DNA of 64,000 bases from the NCBI RefSeq assembly GCF_012295525.1, contig NZ_CP051167.1, forward strand, positions 930,001 to 994,000. The letters are read 5' to 3'. A program made the position numbers and the translations under genes. Shown one piece after another: positions 18,318-27,232 of the stretch (the stretch's first letter is position 1; the number at the start of each line of letters is the position of its first letter). This DNA is from Oxynema aestuarii AP17 (lineage in GTDB: Bacteria; Cyanobacteriota; Cyanobacteriia; Cyanobacteriales; Laspinemataceae). The notes beneath the pieces were generated by a model, which saw nothing but the letters and a program-made list of their open reading frames with translations, had not been told where the DNA came from and ran no database searches.

Positions 18318-18345
18318 TTTAGATTTTAGAGTTTAGAGTTTGGAG
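18318..18345. repeat. Short tandem repeat, TTTAGAG heptamers
   Basis: TTTAGAG/TTTAGAT units repeat imperfectly just after the response-regulator stop. This resembles the short tandemly repeated heptamers (STRR) common between cyanobacterial genes. Confidence 0.5.
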
Positions 18346-18511
18346 TGTGGAGACTGTGGAGATTCTCAAACTGTCCGGGATTCGCCCACATTTAGGCGAT
18401 CGATCGCGAAAATAGAGAAAGAGTGAGACCGAGCGATCGAGATAAACCCTTACATTTCAACATTACGTTCCAACATTACGTTTCACCATATTGTTAGCAG
18501 CCAGAGGACCA

Positions 18512-19234
18512 ATGATGAATTTCCACCCTCTATTTCGTTCCACTAAACTCTCGCGCCCCTCGTCGCGGGCGATCGCCCTCATGGCCCTTACCGGACTGTT
18601 AGCTACCACGAGTCTCAGTTGCGGTTCCCCTCCCGCCGATGTCGAAAACGCCGCCAGTCCCACCCCCAGCGAAACCCAGACCCCACCACCGCCACCGCCG
18701 GACAGTCCCGCACCCCCCGCTACCCCGGAAGTTCGCCAAACGCCGCCCCCCCGCGCCAACCCCGCAACTCCGGTGACACCGCCCACCCAACCCCCGGGAA
18801 CGCCGCCCCCGTTAGAAGGGAGAGGCACCCCACCCCCCGACGATCGCTATACCCCACCCCCCGACGAACGGCGGCGTGTCAGTTCCGTGTTCCCCCGCAG
18901 CAACGAAGCGGGAGACTATGCGAGCAAATCGGACCATACTTATTGGAAAGTTGTCGATCCCGACCCCAACGGCTTAAATTGCCGCATGAGTGAGGCTTCG
19001 ATCGATGAAGTATGGAGTGCGACGGGCGGCCCGATCGATATCGGTAATTGGCCCGTGGTCGGTACCTTACAAACCAATCAAGAATTTGAAGCCGAACTCA
19101 GTCCTGGCGGTTTTGTGATTACTTTCGATCCCCAAGGTAAACCCTGGATTTATGTAGAAAGTTCCGAAGGAAATGGCACTTCCGATTGTTTTGTCCGCGC
19201 CAATACCCAATATGTGGAGCCGATTAGAAAATAG
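18512..19234 (+). CDS. Proline-rich SH3-like lipoprotein
   Basis: A 240-residue secreted protein. It starts MMNFHPLFRS, has a hydrophobic stretch ALMALTGLLATT and then SLSC, which looks like a lipoprotein signal though the residue at -3 is not ideal. Residues ~35-125 are a proline- and threonine-rich spacer. The C-terminal ~100 residues (YWKVVDPDPNGLNCRM ... GKPWIYVE ... CFVRANTQYVEPI) have the look of a bacterial SH3 domain, with two cysteines placed to form a disulfide. The ATG at 18512 follows AGAGGA and was preferred to a TTG at 18491. It is probably a cell-envelope protein; its partner is unknown. Confidence 0.75.
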   Translation: MMNFHPLFRSTKLSRPSSRAIALMALTGLLATTSLSCGSPPADVENAASPTPSETQTPPPPPPDSPAPPATPEVRQTPPPRANPATPVTPPTQPPGTPPPLEGRGTPPPDDRYTPPPDERRRVSSVFPRSNEAGDYASKSDHTYWKVVDPDPNGLNCRMSEASIDEVWSATGGPIDIGNWPVVGTLQTNQEFEAELSPGGFVITFDPQGKPWIYVESSEGNGTSDCFVRANTQYVEPIRK

Positions 19235-19250
19235 GATTCGACCCTCGATC

Positions 19251-19282
19251 GGTAGGGCGGGCATTTTGCCCACCCTTAACCG
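19251..19282. repeat. Hairpin between convergent genes
   Basis: GGTAGGGCGGGCA and TGCCCACCCTTAACC form a near-perfect stem with a TTT loop. It lies between two convergent genes and may act as a bidirectional terminator, although no strict T-run follows. It may equally be a REP-like repeat. Confidence 0.45.
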
Positions 19283-19342
19283 ATCGCACCGTCTTACTTT
19301 CTCGCTCTAATTATCTAAAATCCTAACCTCTAAACTCTAAGC

Positions 19343-20620
19343 TCAACTTGGATCGACAATCGATCCCATAAACAAAATCATCCCGGTTTGATTGTCTCGA
19401 ATGACACAAAAGAAGGGGCGGTCTACAGTCATTTCAAACGGATTCATAGGGGCGCTGGCGGTAGTAACGCCTACCGAAGTCGTGGCGGCGGCTTCGGTTC
19501 CTTCTTCGTTGACTTCTACAAAGGTTTTATGTTGGACGCGATCGATATACGCTGTTTCAAGATCGGCGAGGTTGGAAAAGTCGGCCCGATCGCGATCGAA
19601 AGCGATTTCCATCCCCAATGCTTTTAAGGTCTCGTTGAGAGCGAGGTCGTATTCTAATTTAAACCGAGGCAATTTGACAGTTCCCGGGCGCGATCGCAGT
19701 TCGGGGATCCATTCTTTCCAATCTTCTACAGTCAAACTTTCATAAAACTGAGTTAAACTCACCTCTTTTTTCGGGAGAAACACGTACATACTAAAGCGAC
19801 CTTTACCGTAGGGGAGATTCACCGCTTGAAACTGTTCCGTTTCTAAATAGCGATAGTCCCCACTTTGGCTCATTAAAGGTATTTGTTTTTTCTCATTATT
19901 GAGTAAAGTAAATGGCGCTTCGGTCGTCTCTTCTTCCGGAAAGGGTTCGCTCCATTCTCCTTTAAAATAAAGTGCGTTGACCAGTAAAATCAAAGTATCG
20001 GGGTCGAGACGATCTACAATACTGTCGATTTTGCCATTGGTTTGCATTTTTACCCAGTTGTTAATTTGGCGAGTAACGGCGGTATTGCTAAAGTTAACTC
20101 GCTCGATTTTGGCTTGGTACGATTCGCCGACTCTTTGCACAAAATCGGGTAAAAATTGTAAGTTCTGATTGAGCCATAGGGAATTGGCGATGTTGAGGGT
20201 AACGCGATCGTCGGCATTTTCTAAAGAATTCTGAAAATTGAGATTTTCCTGGTTAACTCTTTCTAAATCCATCTCGCCGAACCCGAGGGTATCGGCGATC
20301 GCCGTTTGGGTGTCGCCACTGGCTCCATTGTAGGTCATCGAAAGGGCGAGAAATATACTGGACGGAGAAATAAAAATATTGCGCTCTTTTTGCCCTGCGT
20401 AAATTTGAGAAAAGAGCTTCAAAGAAAAATCGAGCTGGGCGTTGACGAACTCGGGATGCACTCGTTTGGGCGTACTGGTTGGGCGAGGGTTGGGAGACCC
20501 TTGAGAAGGGGTGGGAGCGGAATCCGTAGGAGTGGGGCTACAGGCGGTCAATCCCAACAAACTCAAGCTCAAAAACAGAAAAAGAATTGCTTGGAGCGAT
20601 CGCAAAAAGTAGGAATTCAT
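19343..20620 (-). CDS. Serpin family protease inhibitor, lipoprotein
   Basis: A 425-residue serpin. A signal peptide ends in LLGLTAC, a good lipobox, followed by a short proline-rich spacer, so the inhibitor is probably anchored to a membrane outside the cytoplasm. The serpin core includes NIFISPSSIFLALSMTYNGA, LVNALYFKGEWSEPF, and the signature TVDRPFFCVIRDNQTGMILFMG. The hinge VNEEGTEAAATTS has Gly-Thr at P15-P14 and small residues at P12-P9, as in inhibitory serpins, so it should trap proteases rather than be inert. Counting from the hinge puts P1 at or near Ala (TTASAPM), which would suit elastase- or subtilisin-like targets. Bacterial serpins are sporadic, so transfer is possible. It is monocistronic. 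Confidence 0.92.
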   Translation of the reverse strand: MNSYFLRSLQAILFLFLSLSLLGLTACSPTPTDSAPTPSQGSPNPRPTSTPKRVHPEFVNAQLDFSLKLFSQIYAGQKERNIFISPSSIFLALSMTYNGASGDTQTAIADTLGFGEMDLERVNQENLNFQNSLENADDRVTLNIANSLWLNQNLQFLPDFVQRVGESYQAKIERVNFSNTAVTRQINNWVKMQTNGKIDSIVDRLDPDTLILLVNALYFKGEWSEPFPEEETTEAPFTLLNNEKKQIPLMSQSGDYRYLETEQFQAVNLPYGKGRFSMYVFLPKKEVSLTQFYESLTVEDWKEWIPELRSRPGTVKLPRFKLEYDLALNETLKALGMEIAFDRDRADFSNLADLETAYIDRVQHKTFVEVNEEGTEAAATTSVGVTTASAPMNPFEMTVDRPFFCVIRDNQTGMILFMGSIVDPS

Positions 20621-20772
20621 TTTACCGTGTGAGGAGCCAAAAACGCGATTTATGGAGGAAGCAATAGGATTAATTTATCGGATTTACATTTAATTTTGCA
20701 AGTCATTTTGCCACGGGTTCGACGAAATGTGTTATCCGAAGGGGGCGATCGCCACGAACCGGGATAAAGATC

Positions 20773-21612
20773 CTATTCGGACAGTCCAGATTTCAAAACA
20801 ATTGCGGTGACTTCTGGGGGACAAAAGAAGCGACCGGGAAAATACGTCCCCAATCCCCGATTGACATAAAGAGCATTGGGGCCAACTCGATAAAATCCCT
20901 CACACCAATGCCAGTGATTGTAAACTTTGTAGCAATCTTGCATCCACGGCAACCAGGGACGCAAAAGTTGAGGAACCCAAGAACGAATCGCTTTAAGTTT
21001 GGTGGGAATCGGTCCGACAATCGGTAAAACAATTTGTCCGCCGTGGGTATGACCGGACAGTTGCAGATCGACGCGCCACTTTCGCAAAATCTCCGCCGTC
21101 GCCGGATTGTGAGATAAAACGATCCGGGGAGTCTTGGGGGCGATCGGCATTAAAACCGGGGCGGGTTTGAACTCTCCCGAGTACAGATCGGCCATTCCGA
21201 CCAGGGCCAGTCCGTTGCCGAAGGGATAGGCAACTTCATTCCACAACACGCGAATTCCGGCGTGGGTGAGGGCTTGGATGATTTTAACTTGAGCTTCCGG
21301 GGGTTTGATGTCGTGGTTCCCCAAGACGGCGTAAATCCCGGCGCGATGTTTTAAGGTCTTGAGGCGATCGACTAACTGACGAATCGGGGCGGGATCTTGA
21401 GTGACGTAGTCTCCGGTGAGAACGACGAGATCGGGATCTTCGCGGTTACTCGTGGCGATCGCCTCTTGCAGCAGTTGTTCCGACAGTCCCCAGCCTTCAT
21501 AGTGAAAGTCGGATAACTGGATAATTTTAATCCCGTGCAGGTGTTCGGGCAAGTCGGCGATCGCCACCGTTGCCGTTTCCAAGCGCAATGGCCCGGTCAA
21601 TACCCTATGCAT
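20773..21612 (-). CDS. Calcineurin-like metallophosphoesterase
   Basis: A 279-residue enzyme with all metal-binding motifs of the family: IIQLSDFHYEG (Asp and His), VVLTGDYV (Asp), VLGNHD (Asn-His), VLSHNP and LSGHTHGGQ (His pair). The closest group in layout is the YkuE/YaeI type, which acts on lipid or UDP-sugar phosphates. The N-terminus is short with no clear membrane segment. It is in line with ftsZ on the minus strand but 156 bp downstream, so may be transcribed separately. Confidence 0.9.
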   Translation of the reverse strand: MHRVLTGPLRLETATVAIADLPEHLHGIKIIQLSDFHYEGWGLSEQLLQEAIATSNREDPDLVVLTGDYVTQDPAPIRQLVDRLKTLKHRAGIYAVLGNHDIKPPEAQVKIIQALTHAGIRVLWNEVAYPFGNGLALVGMADLYSGEFKPAPVLMPIAPKTPRIVLSHNPATAEILRKWRVDLQLSGHTHGGQIVLPIVGPIPTKLKAIRSWVPQLLRPWLPWMQDCYKVYNHWHWCEGFYRVGPNALYVNRGLGTYFPGRFFCPPEVTAIVLKSGLSE

Positions 21613-21730
21613 AATGAAAAATAGAACAAAACAGAGGGCAGATTCCAGGATAACAAAGTTGAGGGGAGAGGGGGGGGAGGGAGAAGGGAGAAGGCAGGAT
21701 CGATCTCCAATCCCCCATGTCGAATCCGGA

Positions 21731-21771
21731 ATCTACAATCTACAATCTACAAATCTACAATCTACAATCTA
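21731..21771. repeat. Heptameric tandem repeat ATCTACA at the ftsZ 3' end
   Basis: About five consecutive ATCTACA units run up to and into the stop codon region of ftsZ. It is a typical STRR-like cyanobacterial microsatellite. Confidence 0.65.
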
Positions 21772-22899
21772 AAATCCCTGACGAGATCGCCGTTGTTGGC
21801 GGAAATTCGGTAAATCCAGACCGTCCGGGGTCGGGGCGGGGGTTGGTGGTGGCGGCGGCGGTGGCGCTTGTAACGTCGGTTTGAGGGGTTGGCGGACGGG
21901 TTGGGTGGGTTTCGGCGGAGTCGTCGCGACTGGAGGACGAACGGGATGGGTAGATTGGGCCTGTCCGGCTTCAAATCCGGTGGCAATCACGGTAATTCTC
22001 ACTTCGTCGTCGAGGCGATCGTCTACCACCGTACCGAAAATAATATTGGCATCGCGATCGACCACTTCGTAAATCGCCTCGGCGGCGGCGTGGACTTCGT
22101 GCAAAGTCAAATCGTTGCCCCCGGTGATGTTGAGGACGACCCCTCGGGCGCCGGAAATGGAGGCATCGAGTAAGGGAGAACTGGTGGCGTTGAGGACGGC
22201 GTCGGTGGCGCGGGACTGACCGAAACCGACACCGATCCCGAGACGGGCGGATCCGGCGTTCGCCATGACCGATCGCACGTCGGCGAAGTCTACGTTAACG
22301 ATCCCGGGAATGGTAATAATATCGGAAACCCCTTGAATCCCTTGGATTAAAATATCGTCGGCGACGCCGAAAGCTTCTTGCATCGGGGTATCCGGGGAAA
22401 TCAGGGAGAGGATTTTATCGTTGGCGATCGCGATCGGGGTATCGACGCGACTTTGCAAGACTTCGATCCCTTGTTGGGCAATTCCGGCGCGCCGTTTCCC
22501 TTCAAAGGTAAAGGGACGGGTGACTACGGCGACAGTCAGGGCCCCCATCGATTTCGCGACTTCGGCGACGACCGGGGCGGCCCCGGTTCCGGTTCCGCCT
22601 CCCATGGCGGCGGTGACGAAGACCAGATCGCTATCTTTTAAGGCGTCGGCGATCTTTTCGCGATCGCGGTCCGCCGCTTTATAGCCGAGTTCGGCATTGC
22701 CCCCGGTTCCCAAGCCTTGGGTGAGACGATCGCCGATTTGAATACATCGGTCGGCGCGTACTTGCGACAGGGCTTGTACGTCGGTATTGACGGCGATAAA
22801 TTCGACTCCGGACAGATTGCGGGCGATCGCCCGGTTGATGGCATTACACGCCCCGCCGCCGACCCCGATCGCTTTGATATTGACAACTCGATTCCGCAC
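21769..22899 (-). CDS. ftsZ: Cell division protein FtsZ (tubulin-like GTPase)
   Basis: A 376-residue FtsZ, polymerising at mid-cell to direct division. The tubulin signature GGGTGTG is intact, as are the T7 catalytic loop NVDFADVRSVM and TRPFTFEGKRR. A proline-rich linker (about residues 315-355) leads to LDLPNFRQQRRSRQ, a recognisable C-terminal binding peptide. Two things are odd. The start is a GTG at 22899, with a stop codon nine bases upstream, so the ~50-60 residue N-terminal extension common in cyanobacterial FtsZ is absent. The first nucleotide loop reads GGGAC where GGGGC is normal. It may be the only FtsZ or a divergent second copy; the window cannot tell. Confidence 0.93.
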   Translation of the reverse strand: MRNRVVNIKAIGVGGGACNAINRAIARNLSGVEFIAVNTDVQALSQVRADRCIQIGDRLTQGLGTGGNAELGYKAADRDREKIADALKDSDLVFVTAAMGGGTGTGAAPVVAEVAKSMGALTVAVVTRPFTFEGKRRAGIAQQGIEVLQSRVDTPIAIANDKILSLISPDTPMQEAFGVADDILIQGIQGVSDIITIPGIVNVDFADVRSVMANAGSARLGIGVGFGQSRATDAVLNATSSPLLDASISGARGVVLNITGGNDLTLHEVHAAAEAIYEVVDRDANIIFGTVVDDRLDDEVRITVIATGFEAGQAQSTHPVRPPVATTPPKPTQPVRQPLKPTLQAPPPPPPPTPAPTPDGLDLPNFRQQRRSRQGF

Positions 22900-22960
22900 G
22901 ATTGGCTAACTCCTACGAGATCTCCCAAGAGATTGCATTGGGCATCTTATCGTTTTACTG

Positions 22961-25498
22961 CTACGTGACGATAATTGACCACAAGGCGATCGCCAAAATC
23001 CCGGACGCTAGATGTTGGGGAAGCAGCGATCGCCACGGCTGGCGTGCGATTTTTTGGGTCAACACCACCGTCAACACCCACCCTGCGATTAAGCTGGTTC
23101 CCTGTAAAAATTCCACCACCGCCGGATGGGCCACCCAGATCGGCCAACCTTCTCCACTCAAGCCAAAGGTCGCCAGGGTCACCGGAACGATCCGTCCGGC
23201 TTCGGTCAGACCCAAGCGCAAGTAATGGGCCAAATTCCCGGCTAACACCAGGGGTAAATAGCCATAAGCCCATTCGAGAAAGCGCTTCGGCTTGACCGAG
23301 GAATTGAAGGCAGAAATTGCCCCGTGGGCGGCGATCGGGACCAAGACCGGGATCGCCAGCGCCGCTACCGACCAGCCCAAATGCGGCCAAAATTGAGTCA
23401 AATCCAGACTTAAATTCAACTGCGCCTCGATCTCTGGCAAGCGGTGCAGAAAGACCCCGCCAAGGAGTAGCATCATTAATGCTACCTCATGCGATTGCGG
23501 CACGTGGGTGGTCCACAACTCGATCCCGGGCGGACGTAAATTGAACTCGACGGATCGATGCGGGCAAGCTTTTAAACAGGTCATGCACAAGACGCAATCG
23601 CGATTATCTTCTAACTGGGCCGGATGGGAATATAAAGGACAGCCGTCGGTTTCCAACCCTTCTCCTTTTTGTGGACCGCCTTTATAACATTGATACGTGG
23701 TGCATTCCGCCGAACAAGTTCCCTGCTGCGCCCTTAATTCCGTCATAGACAGTTTGGCAAACATGCCGTTCATGCCGCCGATCGGACAGAGATAGCGACA
23801 CCAAAAACGGCGCTCGAAAATGGCGGAAAAAATCATCGCCCCGGCGGTAATTAATAAGAGTAAACAGGCAGAAAGATAGGCGGTATTTTCTAAATTCCAG
23901 AGTTCCTCCCAGAGGAAAATTAACAGGAATAAACCGAATAGAAACCAACCGCCCCAGCGATCGGCGACTTGTCGCGGCCACGGTTTGAGCGATCGCGGCC
24001 ACAACCATAACGATAACTTTTGGGTCACTTCCCCGTAAATCATGAACGGACAAACCGCACACCACAAGCGTCCGACAAAGGGAAAGAGGAGTAAAATAAG
24101 CGGCCACCACCACGCCCAAAATAGATTTAAAGCAAAGTTTTGGTCTCGGGTTTGCGGTCCGAAGCATAAAATAGCGACGACGATCGCGAAAAAGGTCAGG
24201 GTAAAGCCGTAATTAATGCGATCGGGCCACCAGGGACTGCGTAAAAAGTGGCGCAAGCCGGGATAACCATTGAGTAAATTAAACCGAAATTGCTTTTTCT
24301 TACTTTGTGACGGCCAGACAATTTCTTCCGTGAGTTCTTCCGTTTCCCCCGCTTGGACTAAGGCCCGTTCTACCAAACTTTGTAACTCGCGGATGTTTTG
24401 CGGGTAGTCGTAGGCTTGCAGGCGCCGCAAGGCTTCCGGAGTCAGGCGCGGTTTGGTGATGCCTTTGGCGCGACAGTACAAACTGATATAGTAATCGACT
24501 TGGGCGCCGAGGTCGGCTTTTCTGACCCGCAGGGGCGGAACTTTGATGCGATGAGTGACTTGGTGTTCGATTTCGGGGATATGTTTTTCGCCGATAAAGA
24601 TAATTTTGGCGTTGCAAACTCGGGGGGTTTGGGTCGGTTCGCCGGAACGAGTAACGGGGATGTAAGTGCCACTTTCTAGCAGGCGGACGATTTGAGGTTG
24701 TAGTTCTTCGGGCAGTTCTTCGATATTGTTGAGAATTAAGGTGCCTTCTTCCAACCATTCGATCAGTCCCGGTTTGCCTCCCGCCCGTCCGAACAGTTCG
24801 GCGCCACTGGTTTGCAAGATGCCGCAGTTGAGTTTGACGATCGGTTGGCGGCGGTTGGGGGAACCGTAGTGAATGAGGGCGGCGGTGTTGTCTTTTTCGA
24901 GTCCCGGTTCGCCGAAAATGAACACGGCGCCGCGATCGTCTCCCGCGTCGCGGATCTGCGATCGCAGGCGGACGGCGTAGCGGCTTTTGCCGACGATCCC
25001 GCGTTTGGCTTTGGGAACGAGATAGGGTCGCAATGCTTCCATGCGATCGCGTTCGTAGGTGAAGGCGTCGGCGAGACTGTCGAGTTGGTCCGCGAGTTGG
25101 CGGGAAAGGGTTTGGTTAATTTCGGGATAGCGATCGGCTAGTTGTCGAAAGTCGTCGGCGGGTACGAACCAGAGTCGAACGTCGGTGAGGGCGGTAACTG
25201 TGGTGGGACAGGGGCGATCGAGTAAGAGTTCGGCGAGGTAAAGGGTCGTTCCCGGTAGCAAGGAGGCGGGCGATCGCCCCGCCGTCGCGGCGGTGTTGGG
25301 TTGGTGTAGGGAACTGCCCAAGCGACCGTTTTGGAGGATGTAGAGTCCGTCTGGCGGGTTACCTTCGGCGGCGAGTTCGCTGTCCGCCGCCAGTTCCCGA
25401 GGTTGGACGAGTTCGGCGATCGCGCTTAACACTCGTTCGGATAAAATAGCTAGGCTCGTTCGTTCCTGCAACCAGGTGACGACAGTAGATGAACTCAT
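22961..25498 (-). CDS. CRP-like / AAA+ / membrane polyferredoxin fusion protein
   Basis: An 845-residue fusion. Residues ~20-150 are a cyclic-nucleotide-binding-type fold (GNPPDGLYILQNGRLG). Residues ~190-385 resemble the AAA+ domain of sigma-54 activators (KLNCGIL, ELFGRAGG, EEGTLILNNIEELP, PPLRVRKADL, YDYPQNIRELQSLVERAL). The GAFTGA loop is deleted and the Walker A reads GEPGLEKD. The C-terminal half has about eight membrane helices with LWCAVCPF and FWCRYLCPIGG motifs, a cysteine-rich loop, and CVLCMTCLKACP, a 4Fe-4S site, as in NosR/NapH polyferredoxins. It is probably a membrane redox protein whose activity or assembly is controlled by its soluble half. Cyanobacteria lack sigma-54, so transcription activation is unlikely. 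Confidence 0.85.
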   Translation of the reverse strand: MSSSTVVTWLQERTSLAILSERVLSAIAELVQPRELAADSELAAEGNPPDGLYILQNGRLGSSLHQPNTAATAGRSPASLLPGTTLYLAELLLDRPCPTTVTALTDVRLWFVPADDFRQLADRYPEINQTLSRQLADQLDSLADAFTYERDRMEALRPYLVPKAKRGIVGKSRYAVRLRSQIRDAGDDRGAVFIFGEPGLEKDNTAALIHYGSPNRRQPIVKLNCGILQTSGAELFGRAGGKPGLIEWLEEGTLILNNIEELPEELQPQIVRLLESGTYIPVTRSGEPTQTPRVCNAKIIFIGEKHIPEIEHQVTHRIKVPPLRVRKADLGAQVDYYISLYCRAKGITKPRLTPEALRRLQAYDYPQNIRELQSLVERALVQAGETEELTEEIVWPSQSKKKQFRFNLLNGYPGLRHFLRSPWWPDRINYGFTLTFFAIVVAILCFGPQTRDQNFALNLFWAWWWPLILLLFPFVGRLWCAVCPFMIYGEVTQKLSLWLWPRSLKPWPRQVADRWGGWFLFGLFLLIFLWEELWNLENTAYLSACLLLLITAGAMIFSAIFERRFWCRYLCPIGGMNGMFAKLSMTELRAQQGTCSAECTTYQCYKGGPQKGEGLETDGCPLYSHPAQLEDNRDCVLCMTCLKACPHRSVEFNLRPPGIELWTTHVPQSHEVALMMLLLGGVFLHRLPEIEAQLNLSLDLTQFWPHLGWSVAALAIPVLVPIAAHGAISAFNSSVKPKRFLEWAYGYLPLVLAGNLAHYLRLGLTEAGRIVPVTLATFGLSGEGWPIWVAHPAVVEFLQGTSLIAGWVLTVVLTQKIARQPWRSLLPQHLASGILAIALWSIIVT

Positions 25499-25634
25499 CG
25501 GCGGCGATCTCCCCTGAGATTGGCGTTACTTGCGACTATAGCGCTTCTCTTTCCAGGGGTTCAAGGCGATCGGCCTGGGTCTGCTATCGTATTGGCAATT
25601 ATCCGCGATTGAGGACGCTGCGATCGGAGTTGGC

Positions 25635-25745
25635 ATGATGTTTTCTCACCCATCTTTTCCCCAAGCCCTTTGGGTTCCTCTGGCCTTATTGGGATTAATT
25701 GTATTGGCGGCGATCTTTTTTATTCAAATTTCGGGTAAAAATTAG
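25635..25745 (+). CDS. Small single-helix membrane protein (36 residues)
   Basis: Begins MMFSHPSFPQALWVPL, then a hydrophobic helix (ALLGLIVLAAIFFIQI) and a polar end SGKN. CGGAG lies five to six bases before the ATG, a good ribosome binding site. Size and layout are like the small subunits of photosystems, cytochrome b6f or NDH-1, but I do not recognise it as any known one. It stands alone between a divergent gene and the acyltransferase gene. Confidence 0.55.
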   Translation: MMFSHPSFPQALWVPLALLGLIVLAAIFFIQISGKN

Positions 25746-25821
25746 GGCGATCGCCCCACGGGGTAGCTGCTTCCTCTCTATTTTAAAGTGAATAAATTTA
25801 TCAGTTGAACATCAGCAAATC

Positions 25822-26910
25822 GTGAAAGTTTCCGAATCTTCCTCGAAACCGACCCGAGACCTTCGCTTGGATCTCCTCAAGGCCATTGCTATTTGTTTCG
25901 TTCTTTACCTTCATTTTCAACCAATTCTGTTTTCTGAATCCACCCAATTAAATCGTTCAATTCCTTGGATAGTTTCCCGAACTGTTTGGGTGTTTTCAAA
26001 TCAATTTACAATGGGAGCTGTTCCCTTATTTATTATCGTTTCTTTGTTTTTGGGCTATCGAAAACTTACTAAAAATATCGATTATTTAAAAAAACGAGCG
26101 ATCCGCTTGCTTAAGTTGTTTGGTTTTTGGGCGATCGTGCAATCTGGGATTTATTTTATCGTTGTAGCGGCGATCGCCGCTCAAAACCTCAATACTCAGA
26201 TTCCTGCATGGAATCAACTTACAGTTTTATGGTTGGGAGGTCCGAGTTTACCGTTGGTCGGTGATTCAGTTTTATATTTTCTAATGGTTTTGATCGTTCT
26301 GAGTGCTTTGCTGTGGTTGTACGAAAATTATATACCCCATGCCCTTAAAAACCCACTTTCCATTGCTTTAGTAGTTTTATTTGTCATTTATTTTCAAATC
26401 TCAAAACTGCTAGATTATCAAATTCCCTATTGGCGATTAGATAATTTTTTGATTTACATCCCAATTGTTTATTTTTTGGTTCATAAAACCGAGAAAATAG
26501 TTAAATTTAAATATCTATTTCTGTTTTTATATATAGCAATTTCTTTGCAAGACCTCATCTTAATGAAGCAAGGAAATATCCTTAATATTTACGGTCGTTC
26601 TTCAATGGTTTGGATGGCCTTAACTTTATTTGGATTGGTTTATTCTTTTAATTTGCAAAACTTACCCGCGATCGTCCGTTTCTTGTCGAAATACTCCCTC
26701 GGTATTTTTGCAACTCATAAATATTGGCAGCTTGCCTTTTGGTCGGGAGCCAATTACCTGCACGCCGAATATAACGTTACCAAATTTATTCCCCTCTTCA
26801 ATGGAGACTTTAACTTTTTGCGTTTAGCCTATACAAGTTTGGCCGTTATGTTTACCTGTTTGGGCGTACGCTTGCTTGCTGAAACACCTCTGAAAAAATT
26901 TGTTGGTTAA
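25822..26910 (+). CDS. Acyltransferase 3 family membrane protein
   Basis: A 362-residue membrane protein with about ten helices. It starts with RDLRLDLLKAIAICFVLYLHF, which carries the conserved Arg and the catalytic-region His of the acyltransferase 3 (OafA/WecH-like) family. These enzymes move acetyl or other acyl groups onto surface sugars. The start codon is GTG at 25822. The DNA is more A+T rich than the genes on either side, which may point to acquisition by transfer. It is monocistronic, with a repeat-rich region downstream. Confidence 0.82.
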   Translation: MKVSESSSKPTRDLRLDLLKAIAICFVLYLHFQPILFSESTQLNRSIPWIVSRTVWVFSNQFTMGAVPLFIIVSLFLGYRKLTKNIDYLKKRAIRLLKLFGFWAIVQSGIYFIVVAAIAAQNLNTQIPAWNQLTVLWLGGPSLPLVGDSVLYFLMVLIVLSALLWLYENYIPHALKNPLSIALVVLFVIYFQISKLLDYQIPYWRLDNFLIYIPIVYFLVHKTEKIVKFKYLFLFLYIAISLQDLILMKQGNILNIYGRSSMVWMALTLFGLVYSFNLQNLPAIVRFLSKYSLGIFATHKYWQLAFWSGANYLHAEYNVTKFIPLFNGDFNFLRLAYTSLAVMFTCLGVRLLAETPLKKFVG

Positions 26911-27232
26911 CTCCACCTGGTGACAATAGTGCTTGTTAAAACTATAGGGGCATTGCCACCCCTACAAATTAAGAATCTACTTAGCTCTAAGAGACGGTTT
27001 ATAAAAGAAACATTAAAAGCCCGGTTTGAGAGGAAGCCATCGCCGGATCGTCACCTGTAGGGTTTTCGTTACCAAACCCCTACTAGATTTTTTTATATTT
27101 TCTTTACAGAACTCGGGCGTCTGGTGAGGTACAGTGCCGATGCCCTTATCCCCCCAACCCCCCTTTCAAAGGGGGATTTAGGGTGATCTAAATGTCTTGC
27201 ATAGCAGAGGAAAATGCTGTATAACCAGTCTC
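26911..27232. other. Repeat-rich intergenic region
   Basis: Holds two small hairpins (26945-26965, TAGGGGCATTGCCACCCCTA; and 27057-27083, GTAGGG/CCCTAC ends) and a MITE-like element (27105-27221). No gene was seen. Confidence 0.6.
27105..27221. mobile_element. MITE-like element, copy A (117 bp)
   Basis: Starts TACAG and ends TGCTGTA. Inside are GAGGTACA, CCCCCCAACCCCCCTT, AAGGGGGATTTAGGG and GATCTAAATGT. The same blocks in the same order occur at 33107-33247. It has no coding capacity. This copy is the shorter and has a degraded left end. Confidence 0.65.

Noticed and set aside
22961-25498. Sigma-54-dependent transcription activator
   Set aside because: The AAA+ part lacks GAFTGA and a normal Walker A, there is no DNA-binding domain at the end, and cyanobacteria lack sigma-54.
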